DNA from: Phalacrocorax aristotelis
Taxonomy: Eukaryota > Chordata > Aves > Suliformes > Phalacrocoracidae
Assembly (NCBI RefSeq): GCF_949628215.1
Contig: NC_134280.1
Span: 13,713,795-13,777,794, forward strand
DNA: 64,000 nt
Direction: 5' to 3'
This document shows positions 9,501-21,466 of this stretch, piece after piece. How positions within the stretch are numbered: position 1 is the first letter of the stretch; each line of letters starts with the position of its first letter. Under the pieces are notes generated by a model. It was not told the origin of the DNA. It worked only from the letters and a program-made list of their open reading frames with translations, and ran no database searches. Position numbers and translations under genes: made by a program.

Positions 9501-10802
9501 TTTTTGTGCCAGAAGTAGCTCCTTTGAGATGGGTTAACATTCTTGAATGGGGGAGGGTGGTTGGATCCTCTCAGTTCTTTCTCCTGTGGGAGAAAACAAA
9601 AGCAGCAAAGGCCTCTGCTCAGCACATCAGGAGTAGCAGTACTTGTCCTGAGGTGCATGCAGGCAGCAGTGTGACTGCTGTCAGCCTCCACTATTCAGTG
9701 CTAACTTGGGGCAGGAGAAAGGCAGGGTGCTGGGGACAGTCACCTGTACACCACCTACATCGGGGCTTTGAACTGGTACAAAACGAGCTCCTTGCTGGCA
9801 TCCTTCTGTTGGTCTGCGCTATGTTATAATGGCAACCTGTTCTGATGAAAAGGGAGTTAACCGTTAAGAAAGTGTAGTGCTGTCTGTCCCCACTTACATA
9901 CTCTGCTGTCCCTCCTCGCTCATCCTCTCCAGGCATGGTATTCCAGTATCTTGAAAACTAATGCCAGCTAGAACTAGCAGTAGGATGAGAGGAAAGCTCA
10001 GGTCATCAGGGCTGAGATTTGGGGCACTGACAGTCTGAAAAGTTTGTCAGGTATTAACATTTCTGTTTTGTGTTATCACTGTTGCGCATTTGGCTTTGGT
10101 GGGGTTTTTTGATGTTGCTGGATTTACATGCGATAATTGGGACAGGGCTGGTTGTGGGGAAGATGGGATAACTCGTACATTCAGTCAATTGAGTTCTGAG
10201 AGCTTACTGAGATAATGAAGCTGGGATGTTTCAGCTCTGCTCTGGGCTTGAAGGTAGCATTTCTTGAATGTGGCTAGCCTCAAATATACTCCCCAACCCC
10301 CCCCAATTCTTTTTCTCTTGGCTTTCTTAGTGCTTTGAGTCAGGAAGTACAAAGTTTAGAAAGCGAATATGCATAATGGCATGTTAAAAAAGTGTGATTT
10401 AATTTGCATTTGCCTTTCACGTATACTTTTTTGAAGATGACGCTTTGTCTGGAAAAAATACTGTCTACAAAAATAGCTGGTTATAAAAAGAAAAGAGTTT
10501 TCCCTAACATGGAAGTTCCGAAGGAGAACTGGACTGAGGTGCCTTGTCAGAGGTGCCACAGAGGCAGTGACAGCTTTCTCTGGCAGAAGCTTTGCAATGA
10601 ATTGTGTTTTTTCTGCTCTCTTCAGGATCCTACTCCAGTCTGTACTCCAGCAGTGCTCGAGCGCCGGAGAGCTGCTCAGGTGGATGATGACGCAGAGGAC
10701 AATGAAATAACGCTCCGACTGCCCCCTGCCAGTGTTAAGAATGCTGTGCAGAGACAAAAGAAGCAGCCAAGAAAAAGGCCAAACCTGAAGAAACAGAAAT
10801 AG
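6422..10802 (+). CDS. NIFK: Nucleolar protein interacting with the FHA domain of Ki-67 (complete, 6 exons)
   Basis: NIFK is a nucleolar RNA-binding protein that associates with pre-rRNA, supports maturation of the large-subunit rRNA, and binds the FHA domain of Ki-67 on mitotic chromosomes. Six exons join in frame to 285 residues (human protein 293): 6422-6574, 6667-6792, 7540-7648, 8352-8563, 9293-9373 and 10626-10802 (TAG). The RRM covers roughly residues 58-135, with RNP2-like VYVGHL at 59-64 and RNP1 KGYAFIEF at 98-105. A Lys/Arg-rich nucleolar-type segment spans about 167-220. The Ki-67-binding site is preserved: S226, T230 and T234 in the context [10 protein letters not shown], matching human S230, T234 and T238, followed by LERR. 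The first 31 residues are Ala/Glu-rich and differ from the human N terminus. The start has A at -3 and G at +4. It is divergent from TSN and upstream of CLASP1 on the same strand, as in other vertebrates. Confidence 0.97.
6606..6635. repeat. 5-bp GCCTG/GCCCG minisatellite in NIFK intron 1
   Basis: Six tandem pentamers occur, three GCCTG followed by three GCCCG. They fill a third of the 92-bp intron 1 (6575-6666). Confidence 0.85.
6667..6792 (+). CDS. NIFK: NIFK exon 2
   Basis: This exon has 42 codons, from [14 protein letters not shown] to RLSRSKK, encoding the first half of the RRM including RNP2. The acceptor is CCGCAG and the donor GTAATG; phase 0 at both ends. Confidence 0.95.
6793..7539 (+). 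other. NIFK: NIFK intron 2
   Basis: The first 270 bp continue the CpG island; after about 7080 the sequence turns AT-rich. No other gene or repeat is recognised. Confidence 0.8.
7540..7648 (+). CDS. NIFK: NIFK exon 3
   Basis: This exon encodes [20 protein letters not shown] onward to LLK plus one base. It contains RNP1 and the helix [15 protein letters not shown], almost identical in type to mammalian NIFK. The acceptor is CTGCAG and the donor GTAAGT. Confidence 0.96.
7649..8351 (+). other. NIFK: NIFK intron 3
   Basis: This is ordinary AT-rich intron. An open frame of 60 codons at 8005-8187 has no splice context and no recognisable motif. Confidence 0.8.
8352..8563 (+). CDS. NIFK: NIFK exon 4
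   Basis: The exon completes a split Cys codon, then reads [15 protein letters not shown] through the basic stretch [20 protein letters not shown] to DFPGF. The PPEKVH and DYDFP landmarks are shared with mammalian NIFK. The acceptor is TACAG and the donor GTAAGT. Confidence 0.96.
8564..9292 (+). other. NIFK: NIFK intron 4, with a T18 tract
   Basis: This intron contains an 18-base T run at 9054-9071. No other feature is recognised. Confidence 0.8.
9293..9373 (+). CDS. NIFK: NIFK exon 5
   Basis: This exon has 27 codons, Lys/Ser-rich ([16 protein letters not shown]), ending LSSQ. The sequence is the most divergent part of the protein, but size, composition and position before the Ki-67 motif fit. 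Sites are CCTAG|G and CAG|GTAAGA. The final serine (S226) belongs to the Ki-67-binding motif. Confidence 0.88.
9374..10625 (+). other. NIFK: NIFK intron 5
   Basis: This 1.25-kb intron has no recognised repeat or nested gene. Open frames on either strand lack family features. The 10404-10802 frame reads through the acceptor into exon 6, so its upstream part is intron. Confidence 0.75.
10626..10802 (+). CDS. NIFK: NIFK exon 6 (terminal coding exon)
   Basis: This exon has 58 codons plus TAG. It starts [14 protein letters not shown], the phosphothreonine Ki-67 FHA-binding site, followed by the acidic VDDDAEDNE and a basic tail ([16 protein letters not shown]) that looks like a nucleolar localisation signal. 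The acceptor is TCTTCAG. Confidence 0.96.
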   Translation, partial: DPTPVCTPAVLERRRAAQVDDDAEDNEITLRLPPASVKNAVQRQKKQPRKRPNLKKQK

Positions 10803-13800
10803 ACATGAAATTTTGATGGCTACAGCCATGTTTTTCCTTGACTCAAGAACTGGCAAGGCAGAGCTTCTAGTGGTTCTGCTGCCCTGGCTTGGTTTGTCTT
10901 GACTGGACTGTTTCAGCCTTTCCTAGGCAAGGGATCTATTCACAAACCCTCCCCCTCCTCTCTAGCCATCAGTGGACCTACAGTTTTCTCTGAAGATATT
11001 CTTGCCTTTGTGCTTACAAGTGCCCATGCTGTGACATGCCTACAGTCATGCGAGAACCTTCAGTCAGTTCCGTAGCTTGTCCCTAGCGCTCACTGTTTGG
11101 AAAGAAAACGTGAGACTGTCCGTTCAGAACTTCCTGATGCAGGCTGTATCTTAAATTTATAAATAATGATGGGTTATAAAAGAAAAAAGTAGCGATTTTT
11201 CAACTGTGTTGGCTCTTGGTAGTTGTTCTTCTGTCTGAGTGTCTGTGTTTCATGAGAGTTCTCACATAGTTACACAAATAGAGGGTGAGGGATTTTTTCC
11301 CCAAGGAAGACTTACCTTGAATTTCATCTCCTGTTTGCGATCAGTCAAGATTTGCCTGTACTGTCCAGGACAGGGGCAGAATACTCCACTGCCTGAGCCA
11401 GCCCATGCCTTTCAACCCTGCTGTCAGCAGTGCCTGGGAAACAGCCTTTGCCGGGATGTGGAGTGGTTGCAGAGGACTTGGAAGGGTCTGGCATTGGGAA
11501 GGTGGTAAGAGACAGAGGAAGATGGCTGAAGTCACTCGGATTCAAGATTCCCATCCCTTTCCCTGTGCAGGCAAACGATGTGTGTTTGAGAGTGTACCCT
11601 GCTGTGGAGGACGTAGGGTGGCTGTTCTGTTGGTGGGTGGCTTAGCCAGAGCCACAGCTACGCTTTCGCTCCTTGCACACTTGTGTAAAAGGCTTTCCAC
11701 GCTGCAGAGGTCCCAGGCACGTGTGTACTCATGCACTGCTTTACCTCTGGGCTGACCAGCAAAGGTAACTTACTCATTCTCTGGGGTTTTGTGTGCTGTA
11801 AACGTGCCATTGCCTGGTCCAGGAAATGTTCGAGGACCTGTGAAGTGTGGCTGCTCTTAGAGGGACTTCTTGCTGAACTGTGAAGAGGAGCAAAGGGTGA
11901 CAAATTGCTTGTGTACAGCTGCTCTCAGAGTGAGCAAGGCTCTTTGAGAAGATGCATTGGTAATTGGAGCAGACGGGGTTGTTCTAGGAGTTCTCTTGTC
12001 CTTTGGGCCCCGTAGTGTCTTGTCACTGCGTTTTAGTTTCACTCCCTGCATGAAATAAGGGTACCTTCTGCTTCAGGGGGTGATAAGCACATTGCAATAT
12101 TGTAATAAGCCTCTGGGTGGGCAAACCAGGAATGGGTAGGCAGGGTTTTACCACCAGTAGCGCAAGTTCAGAGAATTGAGTGCTGCTTTTTGTTGTGCAT
12201 CAAGATTTATTCTTGTTCCAGTGTAACCTGTCATAGCTGACTGCGGATGCCCAGTCTTGTTTGAAGATGCAGTTTGACTGTGAAATTAGAATTTGGTTTT
12301 TATTGCAAATCTGAGACCTGCAGATTCCAGTTTGGGTTTTGTGGCACGTACTTAGCCTTGATCTTTTATTGTCTGAGATTAAATACTCTACTGCTCTTGG
12401 CTGTAGATCAGGCTTGGCAGAAGTTTTCAGAGGGGAGCCCAGGTGATAATAACCAGCTGCTCAGGTAGGTGTCTGGCTCTAATTTCTTAGCTATTTTAAG
12501 ATTTGAACTCCTGGCAGAGGAGAAGAAACCTGAACCATGGGCCTGGCTAATTCTGTCCTGTCTGGCCTGATCACTTGAATTATCATGTGATCATAATGAC
12601 ATGCTCTCGGTGACTCAAATTAGGTCATTCTGCTTTGTCCCTCTAAACTGTCAGGGAAGCCACTTGCATGAGTGTGTCTTTATATCAAATGCTTGTCACC
12701 TTTGGCACGCTAGGTAAAGCTGTTGACCAGCCCGATGGTCACTGACCCGCCTTGCCTTCTGGTAGCAGTGTTGCTGCATACACCTGCAGGCTTTCTGCTG
12801 TGTGTGTTGTTTGATGTCCAACAGGCAGTGTTTACACCTCAAACCTGTGGAAAATACATCCTTGCTAAGGTTTGAGGTAAACATGATCTGAGTGGTTGGC
12901 AGAAATTGCTTATCTGCTAGTAACTGACGTGCAGCTTTGAAAAACCTTTCGTATCCCACCTTCGTGCAGCAGAGAGCAGCAGAAGAGCAGCAAAATGCAT
13001 CTGCCCAGAATGGGCGGTTTTCTTTTAAAACCCATATTCCTGGCTTCGTGTTGTGCGAGTGAAGATGGCAGCTGGGCGAGGATGAACAGAAATGCAGCTG
13101 TACTTCCTCCCGGCTGGAGCCGAGTCTCTTGGGCGCAGCCTGACACCGGGGGGCAGCATGCTGCAGCTGTATGGACACGCTGCCCTCTGACGACCACAGC
13201 ACAAGGTTTCCTGGGAAATGACCTCCTGGATTTATTAAGAAAACAGTCTAGGCCAGGCAGTTCGGGGTGCCTGGCTGCACTGATGCGACTAACGCATCTC
13301 TAATGATCTAAGAATATGGGAGAAACTTGGTATGGGTGTTTAAATATGCTCAGTCTTTGGTGCTGCCACAAATACTGCTTCCAAGACTGTTGAATTAAAG
13401 CTGCTCTTAAGAAAACTTAGTTTATCTAGAGTAACTGATCCAGTGCAGTGCCATGTTCACTGAAGCTCAAGCAGCTCCCTTCCTGTGCTTCTTGTTCCAA
13501 CCCTTTGGCCTGTATTTTGAACCTGGAGTGTTGTCTTCCCACTCTGCGTCTGTTACCACGCTCCTCTCTGTGCCTGGTGTTCTGCCCTTGCCTGGAAGCC
13601 TGTGTCTGCTTGCTGCTTTCTTCCGTGTTTGACCCTGGTTTCTTCCCATGCTGCTTGCCGTGCTTGGGCTATCCTGTCTACCTGTGTGAGCCTCCAGGGA
13701 CTTAGGCTTCTGCAGACCTCTTGGAAAGGTTTGTGCCTGTAAGCTAGCACCCTGGTTGCCCCTCGCTCTCTGTATTCTTGTGGCAGTGCGGGCCTTGATG

Positions 13801-14378
13801 GGAAGACGTTCAAGAAAGCTGTGCTTACAATAAGGTTTGCTTCCTGCTGTAATTTTCCTTTCCCTTCCTTTTGTTTATTGGTTTTCCTTCAATTGAGATC
13901 AGCTTAGATGGCAAATCTGAAGAGCAAGGAAACAAAATTCTGTGCTATTTGCGTAAAGCACAACAACAATACCTAGGCTACAGCAAGGAACTCTCAGCAC
14001 AAGGGTAGCTTTTCTTGGTGATAGCTTCTGTTTTTAGGCTGCCTGTGTTATTAATATACTGCTGTCCTGGGAGATGTACATAAGCAGAAATTCAGACAGC
14101 TGATACTTGCCAAACATAGTTTCCGTCGCAAGTGGACAGGCATGCTGTGTCATGAGTTATGCCTCAGTCCTTGCACCAATTTTTATTTCTCAGCTCCCCG
14201 GTCGTTTGTTCATTCATCTTGGACAAACACAAACCTCCTGACTGCTGATTTTAGGGCAGGCTGTGAGTTGTTTTTACTGAGATGCTAGGAGCTTTGGGGC
14301 TTTGGTTTCAAGGCTTACTTTACAAGCAATCTGCCTTTCTGTAATGAATGACTTCCTGGAGCTGGTTTACTGAACACC

Positions 14379-14407
14379 TATGTATGTAGTATGTATGTAG
14401 TATGTAG
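14379..14407. repeat. 11-bp tandem repeat (TATGTATGTAG)
   Basis: There are two full copies and one partial copy of TATGTATGTAG, a likely polymorphic minisatellite seed. Confidence 0.85.
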
Positions 14408-17400
14408 TGTTTTCAAGATTCAGAAACACTTAGGTGCTAGCAAAGTCTGCTAATTTACACTTGTTTATTCCAGTTTCTTTGGTTTGCAGGAAGGGGAGCT
14501 GGGCTTAGGAGTGCAGAGCATTTCCCAGCACATGAAGCACTGGAAGTAAAAGAGGAATGGGGTGGTGGGGAGAAAAGCAGAACTGGCTGCAAAACAGAGG
14601 GGAGAAGGGAATGAAGAAGCCAATGCTCACCTCTAGAGGAAAAGGCATTGGTGAATTTGGCAGCATTAAGACTGCTTGAAATTAACGATGCAATTTGACA
14701 TTTTTCTGTTTGTTTTGCCTGTTAGATGTGCTGTGGGATGCCCAGGCTGCACAGTGTGTCAGGAGTGTGCTGCACAGCATGGTCCAAGTGCTAGTGCTTA
14801 CTCATGAGCCCTGAGTGGAGGAGGAGAGCAGGCTGGGCAAGTGACACTTGCTCTTGCCAGTAACAAGCCTGTTTGCTTGCATACCTGGCTTTTGAAACGG
14901 CTTCAGCCGTGAGGAGCAAGGCTAAGACCTGTCTGTGAATAGCTTGTGGTGCAAGGGAGGATTTGTGCATGGCTCTGAGGCGTGACATCCTCTCCTCTCC
15001 AAGTGAAGTGCCAGCAAGGTGGAGGGTAGCTCTAGCAAATTCCTCCTCTCCCGACTTTCCCTTCAGAGTGCTGGGGTGTTTGCTTCCCACTTTGCCTGTG
15101 TGAGGCAGCTGGCCAGGGCAGGGCTGTGTTGTGTGAGGTGCTATACACGTCCCTGCCCTGGGCAGGGTGTTGCAGGTGAAAGTGGGCAACCAGGTAACAG
15201 GAGTATGGTGGATGTGATCTCAGTTATGTGTTTTCCAGGAATACCCACAAGTCTTCCTCTCAGACCAGACTCCTTTATTGCCGAAGGTGCTGTTCAAACA
15301 CATCCTGTTTTCCAGAGTTCACAATCTAATGGACAGTGTCTTGAAGTGTCCCACTCCAGGCAGCCACAATCTGCACCCTGTTGGGCAGGTGCACCCTCTT
15401 GGCGAGGGACCACCCCAGGGCGCTGCTGGAGCGCAGGCAGTGGGGAGGGCCGTTCTGTGCGTCAGGCTGCTGCCTGGCACCACTAATCCAGGCACATCCT
15501 ACCCTGGCCAAGGCCAGCAGCTGTCAGAGCAAGCTGAGGAAATGGGTAACTGCATGAGTGAGAATTGCTAAAGTGAAACATTTTCTCCCATGCAGGGTGC
15601 AGCAAGGCCTCTTATCACTTCTCCCACCCAGCATTAATTAGGCATATGGCAGGGACAGAGATGCTGGCTGTCCTGGGAGGCTTGGGCTAGTTACACACCT
15701 GGATGTCTGTGACCTGTAACTGCGTGGATCCCCTCTGTAGGGAAAGGATAAGCTATAGACAGGCCTCTACAAAAGCCTTGGCCCTGATCAGGGAATAAAA
15801 TGCTGATTTACAATTGTCTTCAAATGTGGTACGAAGAAAGAAGGCAGGATTGTGAGGCTGAATGCTGCAGGGCTTTGAGATGGTGAGGTGGGTGTTGACA
15901 GTGAGCCGCGGGCGCTGGAGTTGCCTCCTTTCCACGGCCGTGTGTTTTACCCAGCGCTTGACCCATCACATGGAGTCTAGGGCCTGGACTGGATTTGAAA
16001 CTTGTTTTAAAGAACAGGAAGGAGAAAAACAAATGAAACTGTCTTTTAGTATAGTGATTTTGGAAAGCCCTGGGTTTTACTGTGGGTTTTTCCAGTGTTG
16101 GCTGAGAGGAGGGCTTGGTGAGCAGGTACAGACCTGGAAACCAGGCTGCTGGCTCTGTAGTGTGGCATTGCTGCCAGTGCAATGCAAGTTTCCTGTAAGT
16201 GCTTGCACAAACACCCCGTTTGCCTGTGTTTTGGCCTCTTTAAAACAAGTAGGGAAGTAGAGTCACTTCTGTCAGGGTTGCTTTGCAAGGCTGAAGCTGT
16301 TGCACCATTTTGAGGGTGAAGGCAGTACCTTGCCTCTGTGTAGCTTGCTGGGCGTGCTCAGAGATCCTGTTTCTTGCCAGCACACCCTGCAGAAGGCAGT
16401 TGTGTGGTGGGGAGCGAGCAGGGGTCTGTGCCGGTTGCGCAGCAGCAGCACAGCTGCTTTGTAGTCTGCAGGATTTTTATTTCTGTTGATGCGAGAGCTG
16501 GAAGGGACCCGGTATGACTTTCAGGTGCTGGGCTGCATTTGCAGGTCTGCCTGTTAGAAGGGCTGGGTTAATCTGCCCAGAGGCAATGGGCAGAGGAAAT
16601 GTAACACAAATCTATTAGGCTTTTCCCGCAGCTATCCCACACAAAGGCATGATGTTTGTGGATTATTAGCTGGGCAACGCTTAGAGTGCATGCTGTTGAA
16701 CTGTATCCTGAAAGACAGACTCCAGGTTTGGAGCTGCCAGGGCTTTGTGACTGGGCTGGCAGGAGCTATGCGAGTGCAAAGGACCAGTTTCAGAGGCAGC
16801 ATGGTTTCTCCTAAGGCAAACCTGTCTGTTGATGAACTGTCAGTGCAGCTCATCAGATGAATCACAGCCCAAGCTTTTATCCTGAGAACGACTAGCTCAG
16901 CTTTTTTTCCCCCATCAGCTCATAACTCTATAAGATGAAATCCTGCCGTGTTAATACCCAGTATGGATTCAGTCAGTTGGTTGTTAAGAATCATTTGGTG
17001 ATTTGGACAATCGGTTTCTGAGTGGGCTGCCGGTATGTGTTTGCTGTGTTGCTGTTCAACGTCAGCCTTCCCCTTGCACTTTGTAAGAGCTTCCATTAAT
17101 TTCAGTAGAAATCTGCATTTGGGGTGAAGGGTGACCTAATCTTTAAAAAGGATCTTAATCCACTTAGCCTCTCTTGCAAAGCTCAGCATTTTTTCCTTGT
17201 CAGGAGCAGACTGCATTCCTAACCTTGATGTGTCGCTTTCCAGTTGGCTTAATATTTGGGTGAGGATAAAAAGGAAATGTTTTTCAAAGATTAAAAGAGT
17301 CCATGCTGCTAAGGTATGTGCTTGTGTGATGTGCAAGCATAAAAAAAACAGAGATAAGAGCATAATTATACGTGTTTGGGTGGTGGAAAAAAGATAAAAT

Positions 17401-20400
17401 AACCCCAGCAGATGACCCTAGAGAACAAGCACAGGAAGAGGCAAGCTCATTTGGAAGAGTGTAAATGGGGAATTATGAGGGAAGAGGAAATGGGGCTGAA
17501 ATGTTGTTTAATGTAAATTGAAGTGCAAGACTGTTAGGGCTCCTGTTAGTTTGTCCTGTAAATGTCTCTTCCCAAAGGCCTGAGGGCAGCCAGGAAAAAT
17601 ACGGTCTCTAATGCAAATATGAGACCTGGTGCCTGTGCCTTTTTAAGACTAGAGACCTTCTAGGCTACTGCATTAAATCTAGCTCTGGTCAGAAAGGATG
17701 GAAAGCTGTTGCCAGTAACCTGTATTCAGTTTTGGGGTCTTTTGGCTCAGACTCCAGGCACAAAACAAAGAACTCCACAATTAACACTAATGGGTACCTT
17801 CCTTGATGTTTTGGCCAGTGAGATTGAACCATACCCACCCTCGCTGGAGGCGAGGTCAGTGACTCCAGGTCAGAGGAAGAGGCCTGTGGGGATGTCGCAT
17901 GGCTCACAGGACCTTCATGCCAACGGGGAATCTCAAATCAATCCCCATTGATGCTGCATGAGGGTTACCTGCTTTGCAGGTGATATTTCTCCCTGGGTGG
18001 CCAAATTTCTGCAAGGAGCAATCACGCGCAGATGTGCCCATGTGGACACAATGAGCCTTGAAGCCATTTGCTCACTTCCCTTTGATCAGAACCTCCTGCT
18101 CTCACGTTTTCTTTTCTGTTTGGTGACCGAAGCGAAGCTTCATGTGCCTTCACGTGGGAGTTAAGTGGGTCAGCAGGCTGCTTTGTTTGTGGCAGCTCTC
18201 ACGTGGAAAAAGCCCGATGCAAAACGCTGAGGCTTGGCAGGAAAGTGCCAATTAAAGATAGCAGTGCAGGAGCATATTGTCTGAGCTGAAAGTGCTCGAA
18301 TCTGGGGCTGTGACAACTGGCGTGCAAAGGAAAGAACGAGGAATTATTAAACTTAATGTTGATCCAAAGTAGCCAGTGCTTTCCCTGTTTCAAGTGTTTG
18401 TTCTCACGTGGTATGGGCGAGGAGTTTGTTCCATGTTTCATGGGTAGGGGGTAGAGGAGGTGAGTCATGCAGGGAGCCCATGCCAGAGCGGGATCAGCGG
18501 CACTCGGAAGCTGGGCACTTGGGCTTTGCCTCGTGTTGGCTGATGCCATTTACCTTTGCGCAAGGAGCAATCCAACTTTCTCCTTAGCACTGCACAAGTC
18601 TCCTCAGGTGGTGTGTGCGGGAGGTGTAAGCGGCAGGAGATGGCAAAGGGAGAGATGCAGTGTTACGTCGGCCCAGGTGAAGTTCTCCCCCTTAGCCGTG
18701 CAGGCAGTCAGGTAGGGACAGCCATGAGTCTGCGTGGCAGTGTGATCAACTCTAGGGAGGCAACCCAGGGACAGCCAGGCTTTGATGCTGCTGTCCTCTG
18801 CCATCATGGGCAACTACATTGTCATACTGTCATTCATAAATGAATACGTCACCTTGGAGCACTAGGCCCTCAGATTCCTGAGCAGATGATGTACAAAAGG
18901 GCCCCGGATGAAAGGTGAAGAGCAGGCCACTTGGGTATAGTCAGTGTTTCTACTGAAATAGAGCCTCTCCCTCCCAATCCATCCCTCTGCTTCCCACTAG
19001 TTCTATTTTATTGATGTGTTTTTGTTTGAAAGAGCAGTTCCTTTATTTTAAAAAAGCTTTCTGGCTTTATTTTGCCTGCCCTTACAGCTTTCTGTGCCCT
19101 CACTGCAGGTGTCCCTAAGCTGATCTCCTGTTTCATCTTGCAAATGGACTGTGCTTTGTTTTGCACGTGTATAGGCTCGCACCACCTACTCACCACGAAC
19201 CAGACCTTTCTCAACAAGTGGGGAACAGTGTACTTTGCAGGTGGGCTGACTGGAAAGAGATGTGCTGCTTCACTGGGAACAGTATTCTCTCAGGAGACGG
19301 TGTTCCTACCTTTCTGCTGCACTAGTCCTGCCTGTGCTGGAGAGCCATGTGTGAGGTAGGTAAGTAAATGCTGATATTTCAGAAACAAGAGCTTAGTAAG
19401 AAATACCTTCATTTAGGTATGTTTTTTATAAGCCAAATGCCTGCTGTTAAACCACCGGTTGTGAAGTCCTTGTCAGGCACTTGGCGTGTGGTGGTGATGG
19501 CGGCTTCTCCAGTAGTTACTGCTGTGTCCTTCGTTTAGAGAGTCCTTTCTGCACCCCAGGATGAATCCCCCAGGACTGGTTAGAAATAGCATGGTCATTA
19601 CCTAACAGTAACTTTGGAGAAGCTGAGTTACCTGTGCAGATTGGATTCCATCTGGAAACTTAGATCTGGTTGCCCTTGGGGCATGCCAGCATGCCATTGC
19701 AATGGGTTTCCAGTGTGAGCTGACGCAGGGGTCTGTCATAGGTGGTGCCAGAACTGATGCAGATTGATGTCCCTGTGAAAGCTGATGGACTGCGCAGCGT
19801 AATCGAGAGCCTCCTCTGAGCAGAATTAAAGAACGCTGAGATGCTGTGAGTCTCAAAGAAAGCTAAGGGAAAAAAAAAATCCATGAAGGAACAGTGTTCT
19901 ACTAGAGAAAGCAGGATGAAGGGTGCGATTTAGTGTGTATTATAGTACAATACTATATGCAGCAGCGATCAATTTTAAGAAACCTAAAGAGCAAGAATTG
20001 GAACAGTGCCTTCACTGCCTACTTTTTTAAAAGTTTGAAGAGAATCTGCAGGTTACAATGTATTGTACAACTTATGTTTCTAATGAAAATGAGACTTACA
20101 TGATCAGTCTGTCTGTCTGCACCTATTCAGCTGTCAGGCTGGCCCCCTCCTTTTTTCCTTCTCAGTATTTGGGGCGGAGGAAAGGATCTCAAGTTTCATC
20201 AGAACTGGAGGAGAGAAATAATCATTGCCAGCCCCATGGAAAGGCAGGAGGGAGGTCAGGCATGGTGCGGTTCCTGTGTACAGCCCCCGACTAACAGCTC
20301 CTCGTGCTGACGGTGTCTCCTTAGAGAAGCGTCACAGGGCACACAAAGGAAGGTAGGGCTGCTGAGACAGCCGTGGGGATTAGAGGGACAAACAACACAG

Positions 20401-21429
20401 ATCGGTAGGAACCAGGCATCATTAGTGCTGCTGCTCATGGAACAATTTGGTTATCTTAAAAATGTAGGATTAAACTGTTCTAAAAATTCTCTGCAGGGAG
20501 CCAAGGAAATGGTCACGTAAGAACAGAAAAAAACAAAATTTCAGAGCCGATTAAATGACAGATAAATTTATTTCTGTGCAGAGACTCTACCTGTTCTGTA
20601 ATAAAGAAGAAAACACATAAAGACTCTGTCTGCAGTCTACCTGTTAATTTCACAGTGAGGAAGCTTCAAAGTTTCATGCAGTTGTCACCTGAAGTCTTGC
20701 AGCAAAAGAGAAAAGAAAAATTAGATTTTCTGTGCAACTTTTATGTAGGAGGGGAAAAAAAAATTACTTCAAAACCAAGTCAGCTGCATCTCTCAGCATT
20801 TCTTTATGAAGCTTTAGACTGCCAAACACTGACCCTAAAATTTCTAGAAGAATGTATGAAGAAAAGGCCAAACACCCAATTATATCAGAGGGCAGTATTG
20901 AAAGATTTCCAAGGCAAATGCCTCTTTATTATAACACTGAAGAGAATGAATTCACAGCAAATGTGTGATATACAAATACTGATTTTTTTACTAAAGCTAG
21001 ATGAAATATTGCTTTTCATAATTCAGTTAACTTAGAACTATTTGATCAATTTTTATCTCATTTTCTTGCTCAAAATGGAATGTGATGGTGTTTTAGGTAG
21101 CAGCGAGGGAACTATCTAAAGTCTCCAAGAAAACTTTGCCTATAGTTCTAACAGATCGGCTGAACTGGAGTGATCGGTGCTCTAATAATGTACCGACAAT
21201 CCTACCCTGTCACCAGCTGCTGTTAGGAGACTGCAAAATGTGAGAAGGGCAAATGACTGGAGCCCTGGCTGGAGAGCTGCCCAGCTAGGGAGAGTGCTCA
21301 GCACAGGGCTGGCCCTTCTCTGAGCACACATGGATAGCAATGCGGGGACTGGGAAGCCACGGGAGGCGAAGCAGAGCTGCTGTGCCTCTGCTGTGGGCAG
21401 TACTTATAGCCAGCAAGGGCTCCCAGGAG

Positions 21430-21466
21430 ATTAGCTACTGCCTGGGGCATTAGCTACTGCCTGGGG
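21430..21466. repeat. Perfect 18-19-bp direct duplication
   Basis: ATTAGCTACTGCCTGGGG occurs twice, head to tail with one spacer base. Perfect identity implies a recent duplication. Confidence 0.85.

Noticed and set aside
12568-12593. TGATCAC...GTGATCA inverted repeat
   Set aside because: Seven-base arms with a 12-base spacer are common by chance at this window size.
19740-19820. Coding-looking stretch (VPELMQIDVPVKADGLRSVI)
   Set aside because: It is closed by stops on both sides after about 25 codons, and no family was recognised.
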